A DNA stretch of 64,000 nucleotides from Alcanivorax jadensis T9 (GTDB taxonomy: Bacteria > Pseudomonadota > Gammaproteobacteria > Pseudomonadales > Alcanivoracaceae). Positions 56,554-64,000 of this stretch are shown here, piece after piece; position 1 is the stretch's first letter; every line of letters starts with the position of its first letter. A program made the position numbers and the translations under genes. The notes below the pieces were generated by a model. It was not told the origin of the DNA. It did not search any database and worked only from the letters and a program-made list of their open reading frames with translations. The stretch covers positions 62,001 to 126,000 of the forward strand of contig NZ_ARXU01000009.1 of assembly GCF_000756655.1 (NCBI RefSeq). The letters run 5' to 3'.

Positions 56554-57522
56554 ATGTCTATAATGATGCATCCTCACGACAGCCCCGCAAGCCTTAACTG
56601 GCGCGGTTCAAAGCACTCACCGGAATCTGGCAGGGACATACAGTTCCTGGGAAACGGCGGATTGGTTCTAAGTGCAACCCAGTTCGGAGATCCGAAGTCA
56701 CCGCAGGTGCTCCTGCTTCATGGCGGCGGACAGACCCGTCATGCTTGGGCGCACACGGCAACAGCTCTGGCCAGATCCGGGTACTGCGCTACCAGCATTG
56801 ATGCCCGCGGTCATGGTCAAAGCCAGTGGTCCCCTGAAGGTGATTACAGCGGTACCGCGCTGGTATCAGACCTCCGCGTCATCATCCAATCACTTCCCAC
56901 ATCACCTTATATCGTGGGAGCGTCAATGGGCGGACTGACGGCCATGCTTACCCTTGGGGAGGAGCCCCCCTTGCCCTGTCGAGGTCTGGTACTGGTGGAT
57001 GTGGCCCCACGGCTTGAGACCAAAGGCGTTCGCCGGGTGATTGAGTTCATGCGCCGCCACCCTGACGGTTTCGACTCTCTGGATCAGGTTCAGGATGCCG
57101 TGGCTGCCTATAACCCAACACGAAAAGCACAATCAAGCTCACAGGGCTTGCGAAAAAACCTCCGCCAGGACGCTAATGGCCGTCTCCATTGGCACTGGGA
57201 TCCTGCGTTTCTTGATCATGCGGTAATCCCTGAAGCAAATGAAGGCATGTTCGGCCGAGCGCGACTCAATCTTGCAGCAAGCAAACTCAAATTACCGATA
57301 TTACTCATCCGCGGCCATCACAGTGATGTACTCAGCGAAGCAGGAGCCCAGGAATTATTAGCCCTCGTGCCACATGCCAAGTACCGAGTAATCCATCAAG
57401 CAGGTCATATGGTAGCGGGTGACCGCAACAGTATTTTTACCGGAGCAGTGCTGGACTTTCTTCAGCACCTTGACCCGCAAGGAAATCACATACGCTCCAC
57501 CGATCGGAGACTTACACCATGA
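56554..57522 (+). CDS. Alpha/beta hydrolase, cassette B
   Basis: The 322-residue protein has the oxyanion motif LLLHGGGQTRHAW, DARGHGQS, the nucleophile elbow GASMGG and the catalytic His in HQAGHMVAG. It fits esterases and lactonases. The start is uncertain: the ATG at 56554 and those at 56563 and 56566 lack a ribosome site and follow the operator closely, so the mRNA may be leaderless or nearly so. It overlaps almA by ATGA. It is the hydrolase partner in cassette B, of a different subfamily from the one in cassette A. Confidence 0.88.
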   Translation: MSIMMHPHDSPASLNWRGSKHSPESGRDIQFLGNGGLVLSATQFGDPKSPQVLLLHGGGQTRHAWAHTATALARSGYCATSIDARGHGQSQWSPEGDYSGTALVSDLRVIIQSLPTSPYIVGASMGGLTAMLTLGEEPPLPCRGLVLVDVAPRLETKGVRRVIEFMRRHPDGFDSLDQVQDAVAAYNPTRKAQSSSQGLRKNLRQDANGRLHWHWDPAFLDHAVIPEANEGMFGRARLNLAASKLKLPILLIRGHHSDVLSEAGAQELLALVPHAKYRVIHQAGHMVAGDRNSIFTGAVLDFLQHLDPQGNHIRSTDRRLTP

Positions 57523-59045
57523 AACATAAACACCTCGACGTGCTGATCATTGGCGCGGGCCTTTCCGGCGTTGGTGCGGCTTGTCACCTAAGCCGCAAGT
57601 GCCCAGATCTACGCTATGGCATCCTTGAGCGACGCAAGCGCGTTGGTGGCACCTGGGATTTATTTCGCTATCCCGGCATCCGTTCGGACTCCGATATGTT
57701 CACACTCGGCTATAACTTTCGGCCTTGGACAGACACCAAGATGCTTGCCGATGGCCCCTCTATTCGCAATTACATCGAAGAAACCGCTGAGCATCATCAG
57801 GTCCACAAGAAAATTCATTTTGGCCTGAAAGTCACTGCCGAGGACTGGAGCAGCGAATTCAATCGCTGGACGGTTACCGCGTTGAACGAGGAAACCGGTG
57901 AAGAAGAAGTTTTCACCGCTGGGTTTGTCCTCAACTGTACCGGTTATTATAACTATGACGCCGGCTACACACCGAAAATTCCTGGAATCAATCGCTTTGG
58001 CGGCGAGGTAATTCACCCGCAGCACTGGCCAGATAACTACGACTATACGGGTAAGCGAGTTGTCGTGATCGGCAGCGGCGCCACCGCCGTAACACTGGTG
58101 CCCGCGATGACCGACCGCGCTGCGCATGTCACCATGTTACAGCGCTCCCCTACTTATGTTGCCTCCGTCCCTGAGCAAGATCTCATCTCGAAAAACCTGC
58201 GCCGAGTACTGCCAGAAATGCTTGTTTACCGCATGGCGCGCACACGCAATATCCTGCTGCAGAGAACCGTATTTAACCTATCGATTCGTAAGCCCAAAGC
58301 GATCCGCAGATTACTGCTGGCCGCTGCTCGCAAACAACTGGGGCCGGATATCGACATGAAGCATTTTCAACCTCACTACAACCCATGGGAGGAACGAATG
58401 TGCGCAGTTCCCAAGGGGGATCTGTTCAAGGTGCTTCGTGAAGGCAAGGCTTCCGTGGTGACGGATCATATAAAAAATGTCACCAAAACCGGTATAAAAC
58501 TGGAATCTGGGGATTGGATACCTGCCGATATTATCGTCACAGCTACCGGTCTGGATTTGCAAATGTTGGGCGGCGCAGAGCTACGTGTTGATGGTACGCA
58601 CGTCAATCTCTCAAACACCATGATGTACAAAGGCTTAATGCTGGAAAAAGTGCCTAATATGGCACTGGTCTTTGGCTATACCAACGCGTCCTGGACCCTC
58701 AAGGCAGATATTGCCTCCGAATTTGTTTGTCGGCTTCTCAAGCATATGCGCAAGACAGGCGCAGAAAAGGTGACCCCTATCGACGAGGAAGGGTGTGGCT
58801 CTGATGTCAACTTTCTCAACCTTCGCTCTGGCTACATTCAACGTGCTGATGACCGCCTGCCACGCCAAGGCAACAAAGATCCTTGGCAAAACCTCAACGA
58901 TTATCTTCACGACCTGCCGGCGCTTCGTTATGGAAAAATGAATGATGGCCACCTTAAATTCGAAACGACAAACCTACATAAAACGAAACGCAATCTCGTC
59001 CAAAAACTTCTGAGCAACACACTCAATATAGAGGCGCAACGATGA
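57519..59045 (+). CDS. almA: AlmA-like long-chain alkane flavin monooxygenase
   Basis: The 508-residue protein matches AlmA of Acinetobacter across its length as I recall that sequence: DVLIIGAGLSGVG, RVGGTWDLFRYPGIRSDSDM, NCTGYYNYDAGY, VIHPQHWP, VVVIGSGATAVT, MLQRSPTYVAS, DMKHFQPHYNPW, NASWTLKADIASEFVCRL. FAD motif GAGLSG is at 12-17 and the BVMO fingerprint FxGxxxHxxxWP at about 160-171. AlmA is required for growth on very long n-alkanes in Acinetobacter and Alcanivorax; terminal versus subterminal oxidation is not settled. It overlaps both neighbours by 4 bp. Confidence 0.9.
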   Translation: MKHKHLDVLIIGAGLSGVGAACHLSRKCPDLRYGILERRKRVGGTWDLFRYPGIRSDSDMFTLGYNFRPWTDTKMLADGPSIRNYIEETAEHHQVHKKIHFGLKVTAEDWSSEFNRWTVTALNEETGEEEVFTAGFVLNCTGYYNYDAGYTPKIPGINRFGGEVIHPQHWPDNYDYTGKRVVVIGSGATAVTLVPAMTDRAAHVTMLQRSPTYVASVPEQDLISKNLRRVLPEMLVYRMARTRNILLQRTVFNLSIRKPKAIRRLLLAAARKQLGPDIDMKHFQPHYNPWEERMCAVPKGDLFKVLREGKASVVTDHIKNVTKTGIKLESGDWIPADIIVTATGLDLQMLGGAELRVDGTHVNLSNTMMYKGLMLEKVPNMALVFGYTNASWTLKADIASEFVCRLLKHMRKTGAEKVTPIDEEGCGSDVNFLNLRSGYIQRADDRLPRQGNKDPWQNLNDYLHDLPALRYGKMNDGHLKFETTNLHKTKRNLVQKLLSNTLNIEAQR

Positions 59046-59908
59046 AATCATTTTCAGGAAAAGTCGCGGCGATCACTGGCGCCGGGTCGGGCATCGGGCA
59101 AGCCACGGCGATTGCTCTAGCAAAAGAAGGCTGCCACTTAGCGATCTCTGATATCAGCGAAGAAAGCCTAGAGAAGACGGTCGAATTACTGGCAGGCTAC
59201 GCCGTCAACATCAGCACTCATGTTGTTGATGTCAGCAACAAAAATGCGGTTTATCAATACGCGGAAGATACCGTATCAACACACGGAAAAGTAAATCTCA
59301 TCATGAACAATGCCGGTGTGGGACTGGGTGAGACCGTCGAGAACATGAGCTATGAAAACTTTGAATGGCTGATGAATATCAATTTCTGGGGTGTCGTATA
59401 CGGTACAAAGGCATTTCTTCCCCATCTCCAGAAAATAGGTGAAGGCCATATCGTCAATATCTCCAGCGTTTTCGGCATTATCGGTGTTCCAACCCAGTCA
59501 GCCTACAACGCCGCAAAATTTGCTGTTCGCGGATTTACAGAATCATTACGTGAAGAGCTGGATATCGCGGGCGGCCTTGTCAGCGCGACTTGCGTTCATC
59601 CAGGTGGAGTAAAGACCAACATCGCGCGTAATAGTCGCATGGGAGACATGGGCAGCATGAACATGGGCGACAAAGAAGAGATTGCCAGCATGTTCGAAAA
59701 AATTGCCATGACCACACCCGAAGCTGCCGCTAGAACCATCCTGAAAGGCGTGCGGAAAAACCGGCGAAGAGTTTTGGTAGGCGGTGACGCGGTCATGCTG
59801 GACACCACACAGAGACTGATACCCACAGGCTACCAACGCTTGCTTGAAATTATGTTTAAAAAACAGCAAAGCAGCAAAAATAAAAAAACGCATCAGGGCA
59901 TGGCCTGA
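59042..59908 (+). CDS. Short-chain dehydrogenase/reductase, cassette B
   Basis: The 288-residue classical SDR has GAGSGIG (13-19), NNAGVGLG, catalytic Ser in NISSVFGI and YNAAK. It starts inside an ATGA overlap with almA, so it is made in step with it. It probably oxidises the alcohol released by the hydrolase or formed by the monooxygenase. The lysine-rich C-terminus is unusual but probably not functional evidence. Confidence 0.92.
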   Translation: MKSFSGKVAAITGAGSGIGQATAIALAKEGCHLAISDISEESLEKTVELLAGYAVNISTHVVDVSNKNAVYQYAEDTVSTHGKVNLIMNNAGVGLGETVENMSYENFEWLMNINFWGVVYGTKAFLPHLQKIGEGHIVNISSVFGIIGVPTQSAYNAAKFAVRGFTESLREELDIAGGLVSATCVHPGGVKTNIARNSRMGDMGSMNMGDKEEIASMFEKIAMTTPEAAARTILKGVRKNRRRVLVGGDAVMLDTTQRLIPTGYQRLLEIMFKKQQSSKNKKTHQGMA

Positions 59909-59949
59909 CATTTTTCTCTTTAACTATCACATTATTGATTGGAGGCGAT

Positions 59950-60834
59950 ATGCGCTCGTCTAATACGGTAAAAAGCATTAAGAAACTCAGCGGCGCACTG
60001 GTGGGCATTCCACCGCGTCATATCAATTTTCAATTTCCGGATTCCATTCCAAAGTATTTTTATGCTGGAAATGCCACAGCAACGACTTTCTTTGCCATGC
60101 TCTCCGGTTTTTTCCCACCTGGTGAACGCTATTTCATGGAGTCCGTTAGACACTTTCGTGGTCAGGTTAAGGACGAATCTCTACGGGCGGCCATATCGGG
60201 CTTCATGGGGCAGGAGGCCATTCACGGACGAGAGCACGACAGGCTGAACCAGATTCTCGCCGAGTACGGCTATGACATGCAGTCGCCAGATCGGTTTGTC
60301 AAAATTGGCTTGGCCATACTAGAGAAGTTGCCGCCGAGCACTCGGCTAGCCGCCACCACGTTTATGGAGCACTTTACTGCGCTTCTCGCCGAGCAGCTGC
60401 TTGAAGACGAGAATTTTGTACGCCAGGCAGACCCTGAAATGCTCAAAATATGGCAGTGGCATGCGCTCGAAGAGCTGGAACACAAATCTGTTGCCTACGA
60501 CGTATATGAGCTTATTGGTAACAGCCGTACAGAGCGCGTGGCTGCAGCCCTCGCCTCGATGGTCGTCTTGCTGCCGATGCTGGGCATCACCTGGAGCTGG
60601 ATGCTTGTCAAAGACGGCCAGCTCGGCAACATCAGCGATAATGTTAAAGGTCTGAATATTTTGCTAGGTCGTAACGGGTTTGTATCGCAAATCCTTTCGC
60701 GCCTTCCTGAGTTCATTCAGCCGGATTTCCACCCTGATCAACATGACACCAAAGGGCTGGAAAAACTGTGGCGTGAGAAGTTGTTCGCTGAAGGTGGCCA
60801 ACTGCATGAGCTGTATAGCAATCCGGCGGCATAA
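59950..60834 (+). CDS. PF10118-like protein, copy B; ferritin-like diiron motif
   Basis: The 294-residue protein starts MRSSNTVKSI with GGAGGCGAT upstream (preferred over an in-frame start 15 bp earlier). The ligand set equals copy A: Glu59, Glu89-x2-His92 (EAIH), Glu140, Glu175-x2-His178 (ELEH), with spacings 30, 51 and 35 against 30, 52 and 35 in copy A. A hydrophobic helix lies at about 197-215. It is the last gene of cassette B, 41 bp after the SDR. The family label is hydrolase, but the motifs favour a diiron enzyme. Confidence 0.85.
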   Translation: MRSSNTVKSIKKLSGALVGIPPRHINFQFPDSIPKYFYAGNATATTFFAMLSGFFPPGERYFMESVRHFRGQVKDESLRAAISGFMGQEAIHGREHDRLNQILAEYGYDMQSPDRFVKIGLAILEKLPPSTRLAATTFMEHFTALLAEQLLEDENFVRQADPEMLKIWQWHALEELEHKSVAYDVYELIGNSRTERVAAALASMVVLLPMLGITWSWMLVKDGQLGNISDNVKGLNILLGRNGFVSQILSRLPEFIQPDFHPDQHDTKGLEKLWREKLFAEGGQLHELYSNPAA

Positions 60835-60912
60835 TAATGCTCAAGGGGGTTTAGGGAACCTCTGAATAGTTGACGACTCTGTCACCACCGTTTGCTAAAA
60901 GACACACAAAAA

Positions 60913-60946
60913 AATGCCGGAATTGCTTCCATGCAACTCCGGCATT
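60913..60946. terminator. Bidirectional terminator between cassette B and the GMC operon
   Basis: AATGCCGGAATTGC pairs with GCAACTCCGGCATT (one mismatch, 6-nt loop). A-rich sequence to the left serves the minus strand. It lies between convergent genes. Confidence 0.85.
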
Positions 60947-60980
60947 ACACCTTTTATCATAGCTTTTCTCTAGCCGATCT

Positions 60981-62582
60981 TTATTGCGCATCCTCTAGAA
61001 TGAATTGTGCCGCTCGCTCGCCAATCATCATACATGGCGCGTTCGTATTACCACTGATCAACAGTGGCATGATCGAGGCATCGGCGACACGCAACCCCTT
61101 CACACCGTTTACCCGCAGACGGACATCCACCACCGCTTTTTCATCACTACCCATTCGGCAAGTGCCGACGGGATGGTAGATTGTTTCAGCGCGCTGGCGA
61201 ATATCCGCGTCAATCTGGTCATCACTCTCCACGCTGGAAGCCGGTTCGTCATCACCGCCAAAAGCAGAGCTGAAAGAATGACTGTGAAACACTTTTCTGG
61301 CTAGTTTCACGCCTTCACGGAGCACAAGAATATCGTCAGGATGAGAAAGATAGTTTGGGTCTATCAAAGGCGCAGCAAATGGATCGCTATTGGCCAATCG
61401 AATCTGTCCTCGACTCTTAGGCCTGAGTTGGCACACATGAATCGTACAACCAAACCCTGGCGTCAACTGACGTCCATGATCTCGAAGATAAGCCGGTAAA
61501 AAGTGTAGCTGAGCATCCGGACGATCCGGCTCGCTGAGCAGGCTGACAAAAGCCCCTGCTTCCGCCGCGTTACTGGCAAGAAAGCCGCGCCGATGACGAA
61601 AATACTGGTAGAAGGCACTAATCAGCCGAGGTATAAAAAACGGTGACATGCCGATTGATTGACGGCTTTTGTCCTTGATCATGACGGTCATATCAAGGTG
61701 ATCTTGAAGGTTCTCCCCAACTTCCGGCGAGTCTTGCAAACAGGTGATGCCGATTTTCGATAGGTGCTCTCGCTCTCCAATACCCGACAACATCAGCAAC
61801 TGAGGGGTATTGATCGCCCCACCGGACAGGATGACTTCTTTGTTCGTACGAATGACCGATTGAGCACCATCACTATCACAAATTTCGACGCCAATCGCCC
61901 TGCCGCAATCCAGTAACACCTTGGTTACCTGCACATCCGTCATGATGTGCAAGTTATCGCGGCCACGTGCAGGATCCAGGAAAGCACGCGCGGCACTCCA
62001 CCGGCGCCCTTCTTTTTGTGTTACCTGAAACCGGCCAAAGCCTTTCTGTTCCGGCCCGTTAAAATCATCGTTTCGGGTATAACCCAGCTCTTCACCGGAC
62101 TTAATAAACAGCGGGGTTAACGGGTTAACATCCCTGACTCGGGTAACATTCAGTGGCCCACCCACACCATGCCAATTGTCAGCGGAGTATTGTTCATTGT
62201 TTTCATGTGCATTGAATACCGGCTGCACATCTTTCCACGCCCACCCTGTTGCGCCTTGCGCTGCCCAGTCATCATAGTCTTGTTGTTGGCCTCGAATGTA
62301 GACCATGGCATTGATTGAGCTGCTGCCCCCCAGTGTTTTTCCTCGCGGCCAGTAGAGGCGCCTTTTATTAAGGTGACTTTGTGGCGCGGTGTCGTAGCCC
62401 CAGTTTCGCTTTCCTTGTTTAATTAGACCGATGAGTCCAAACGGAATATTAATAAAACCGCTATTATCGTGGGGGCCGGCCTCAATAAGACAAACGGAAT
62501 ACTTGCCGCACTCGCTTAACCGGTTGGCAAGAACACAGCCCGAAGAGCCCGCCCCCACGACGATAAAATCAAACGACTTCAT
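60981..62582 (-). CDS. GMC-family alcohol dehydrogenase, second copy
   Basis: The 533-residue FAD enzyme starts MKSFDFIVVGAGSSGC at 62582, with GGGGGAGAAG upstream; the longer frame has no support. GMC signature GKTLGGSSSINAMVYIRG and the C-terminal YHPVGTCRMGSDEK / SGNTNAPCMMIGERA are intact. It is a homologue of the CYP153-linked copy at 41853. Its start overlaps the acyl-CoA dehydrogenase stop by 14 bp. It probably oxidises a hydrophobic alcohol. Confidence 0.9.
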   Translation of the reverse strand: MKSFDFIVVGAGSSGCVLANRLSECGKYSVCLIEAGPHDNSGFINIPFGLIGLIKQGKRNWGYDTAPQSHLNKRRLYWPRGKTLGGSSSINAMVYIRGQQQDYDDWAAQGATGWAWKDVQPVFNAHENNEQYSADNWHGVGGPLNVTRVRDVNPLTPLFIKSGEELGYTRNDDFNGPEQKGFGRFQVTQKEGRRWSAARAFLDPARGRDNLHIMTDVQVTKVLLDCGRAIGVEICDSDGAQSVIRTNKEVILSGGAINTPQLLMLSGIGEREHLSKIGITCLQDSPEVGENLQDHLDMTVMIKDKSRQSIGMSPFFIPRLISAFYQYFRHRRGFLASNAAEAGAFVSLLSEPDRPDAQLHFLPAYLRDHGRQLTPGFGCTIHVCQLRPKSRGQIRLANSDPFAAPLIDPNYLSHPDDILVLREGVKLARKVFHSHSFSSAFGGDDEPASSVESDDQIDADIRQRAETIYHPVGTCRMGSDEKAVVDVRLRVNGVKGLRVADASIMPLLISGNTNAPCMMIGERAAQFILEDAQ

Positions 62583-63684
62583 TTTGCTTCTCCCCCGCCT
62601 GAATAAACCGTGACATGTGGTGCTCTCGGTCGCCATGACTCAATGATGCATGTGTCACCAGACGGAAGTAATGGCCAATGTTCAGCTCTTCCGTAACACC
62701 AACGCCACCATGGATCTGGATACCTTGCTGAGTGATACCAACGGCCCGGTTTGCGTAGTAAGCCTTTGCCGCCGCTGTCGCGCGCCCGCGCTCACCGACG
62801 TTTGCGCTCTCTCCTTTTACTGACACCATCAAGAGCATGGATTCCAGCTGCTGGAGATCAATAAACGCATCAACAAGGTAGTGCTGGATTACCTGAAAAC
62901 TGCCAATCGTTCTACCAAACTGTTTACGCGTTCGAGCGTATTCCAGAGTGGCCTGATACACCTCTCGGCAGGCGCCGTACATACGTGCGCAGTCCAATGC
63001 GCACAGATAATCGAACCAGGCAGAAACCGCTTGCTTTGCCGCATCACCACGACACAAAACCATTTCGTCTGTGATGAGCACATCATCAAGCGTCAAACTG
63101 GCAGCACGGCTTCCATCGAGCAGTCGATATCTTTCAACGTCACAGGCGTCGAAAGGTAGCGCGACAATGACCAACTCATCACCAGACATAGCGGAGACGA
63201 GCACGGCGTCTGCAACGCCACCATCAGACACAACGTGCTTCTGCCCGGAAAGTCGTTCTCCGTTTAGCCTCAAGGAAGGGTTCAGCACGTGATAACCGGC
63301 ATGCCGGTCATAAAGACCGCAAGCCACACGTGCCTCACCAGCAATAATGCGATCAAGCAACGCCAAGGATGTTGGCGTATTGGCGAACTCCAATAACTTG
63401 CCGGGGGAAACAATTAAATCGACAAAAGGGTCAAGACAAAGCGCGGCTCCTAACTCCTGAACAATGGCGCACACGTCAAGCAATGAGCCGCCATACCCTC
63501 CAACAGATTCAGCAAACGGAAGGCCAAACCAACCCAAATCATTCATGGCCTGCCAGCGATTCGCTTCAAGGTGATTACTCTCATTCAACTGTGCAATGTA
63601 GGTGTCAAATGAATAGTTGTCTTTAAGATAACGGCGCGCGGTATCCGCAATCATGGTGGTATTTTCGGGTAACTTGAAATCCAT
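62569..63684 (-). CDS. Acyl-CoA dehydrogenase subunit-like protein lacking the usual Glu
   Basis: The 371-residue ACAD-fold protein has LGWFGLPFAESVGGYGGSL, RKQFGRTIGSFQVIQH and IQIHGGVGVTEELNIGHYFR. The C-terminal position of the medium-chain base (YEGT) is replaced by LSHGDREHHMSRF. Paired ACADs of this kind form heteromeric enzymes for steroid or bulky acyl-CoA in actinobacteria (ChsE/FadE type). The gene immediately upstream encodes another ACAD, as expected for such a pair. Confidence 0.88.
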   Translation of the reverse strand: MDFKLPENTTMIADTARRYLKDNYSFDTYIAQLNESNHLEANRWQAMNDLGWFGLPFAESVGGYGGSLLDVCAIVQELGAALCLDPFVDLIVSPGKLLEFANTPTSLALLDRIIAGEARVACGLYDRHAGYHVLNPSLRLNGERLSGQKHVVSDGGVADAVLVSAMSGDELVIVALPFDACDVERYRLLDGSRAASLTLDDVLITDEMVLCRGDAAKQAVSAWFDYLCALDCARMYGACREVYQATLEYARTRKQFGRTIGSFQVIQHYLVDAFIDLQQLESMLLMVSVKGESANVGERGRATAAAKAYYANRAVGITQQGIQIHGGVGVTEELNIGHYFRLVTHASLSHGDREHHMSRFIQAGEKQNEVV

Positions 63685-63692
63685 TTTTCACC

Positions 63693-64000
63693 TCACAATC
63701 CGAGCAACATCTTCGCCAACACGTTTTTCTGGATCTCGTTAGATCCACCATAGATGGTGCACGCACGCAGGAAGTTATAGCGGCGACTGGCCTGATTAAA
63801 AATTTGCTCCCCAATGGGCTCCTCGTTATCCCATGGCAAAGACATCAAACCTCCGATTTCCACCATCGCTTGGGAAACCCTTTGCTGTAGTTCCGTGCCT
63901 TTGATTTTCAGTCCTGACGATTCTGGGCCGAACGGCTTGCCTTCATCTGTGGCAGCAACGGTGCGAAAGTTGGTGTATTCCAGTGCCATAAGATCGACTT
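63693..64000 (-). CDS. Acyl-CoA dehydrogenase, C-terminal part (runs off window)
   Basis: The visible ~102 residues end with YNFLRACTIYGGSNEIQKNV and LAKMLLGL, the C-terminus of an ACAD. The 5' part lies beyond 64000. It is the probable partner subunit of the ACAD at 62569, 8 bp apart. The Glu of YEGT is Gly here too, so the catalytic base of the pair must lie in the unseen part or on another helix. Confidence 0.9.
   Translation of the reverse strand, partial: VDLMALEYTNFRTVAATDEGKPFGPESSGLKIKGTELQQRVSQAMVEIGGLMSLPWDNEEPIGEQIFNQASRRYNFLRACTIYGGSNEIQKNVLAKMLLGL

Overview
The window looks like the chromosome of a marine, hydrocarbon-degrading gammaproteobacterium, most likely Alcanivorax or a close relative. 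Two things point there. The housekeeping block runs in the order known from Pseudomonas and Alcanivorax (rpmG-rpmB-radC-coaBC-dut-algC-argB-slmA-pyrE-rph-yicC). The right half carries CYP153, AlmA-type and long-chain oxidation genes that are hallmarks of obligate alkane degraders. The genus is an inference; no rRNA gene is present.

Layout. 1-2574: envelope proteins (an Ig-repeat lipoprotein cut by the window edge, a small outer-membrane barrel, a small secreted protein). 2751-7069: mutM, a lone hydantoinase/oxoprolinase and a delta-9-type fatty acid desaturase. 7265-16922: a complete-looking Flp/Tad pilus locus on the minus strand (flp, tadE-like, rcpC, rcpA, tadZ, tadA, tadB, tadC, tadD, a DUF3613-like gene, tadG) with no prepilin peptidase. 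17302-28299: the housekeeping block. 28300-33590: a scar zone with a nonsense-split integrase, a frameshifted AraC regulator, a hydrolase/LysR pair, an IS3-type transposase remnant and an internally deleted iron alcohol dehydrogenase. 33591-64000: a large catabolic region.

The catabolic region has four modules. (1) A beta-oxidation set (acyl-CoA dehydrogenase, an MFE-2-like protein with three SCP2 domains, an SCPx-type thiolase) sits beside a divergent TetR. (2) A CYP153 operon (ferredoxin, P450, GMC alcohol dehydrogenase, ferredoxin reductase) sits beside a divergent AraC activator. (3) Two cassettes carry the same four protein families in different order: Baeyer-Villiger/AlmA-type monooxygenase, alpha/beta hydrolase, SDR and a PF10118-like protein. 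A FadL-type porin and a 1026-residue surface lipoprotein lie between them. (4) A second GMC oxidoreductase and two acyl-CoA dehydrogenases run off the right edge.

The most interesting signals are these. The two PF10118 proteins carry a full E / ExxH / E / ExxH ferritin-like diiron ligand set. One palindrome (TTTGGTTG-N2-CAACCAAA) precedes both four-gene cassettes and the porin operon. Four intergenic elements in the left half share an architecture of paired inverted arms of about 31 nt built from degenerate 7-bp repeats, and one of them encloses a four-helix-bundle (S23/IVS-type) ORF.
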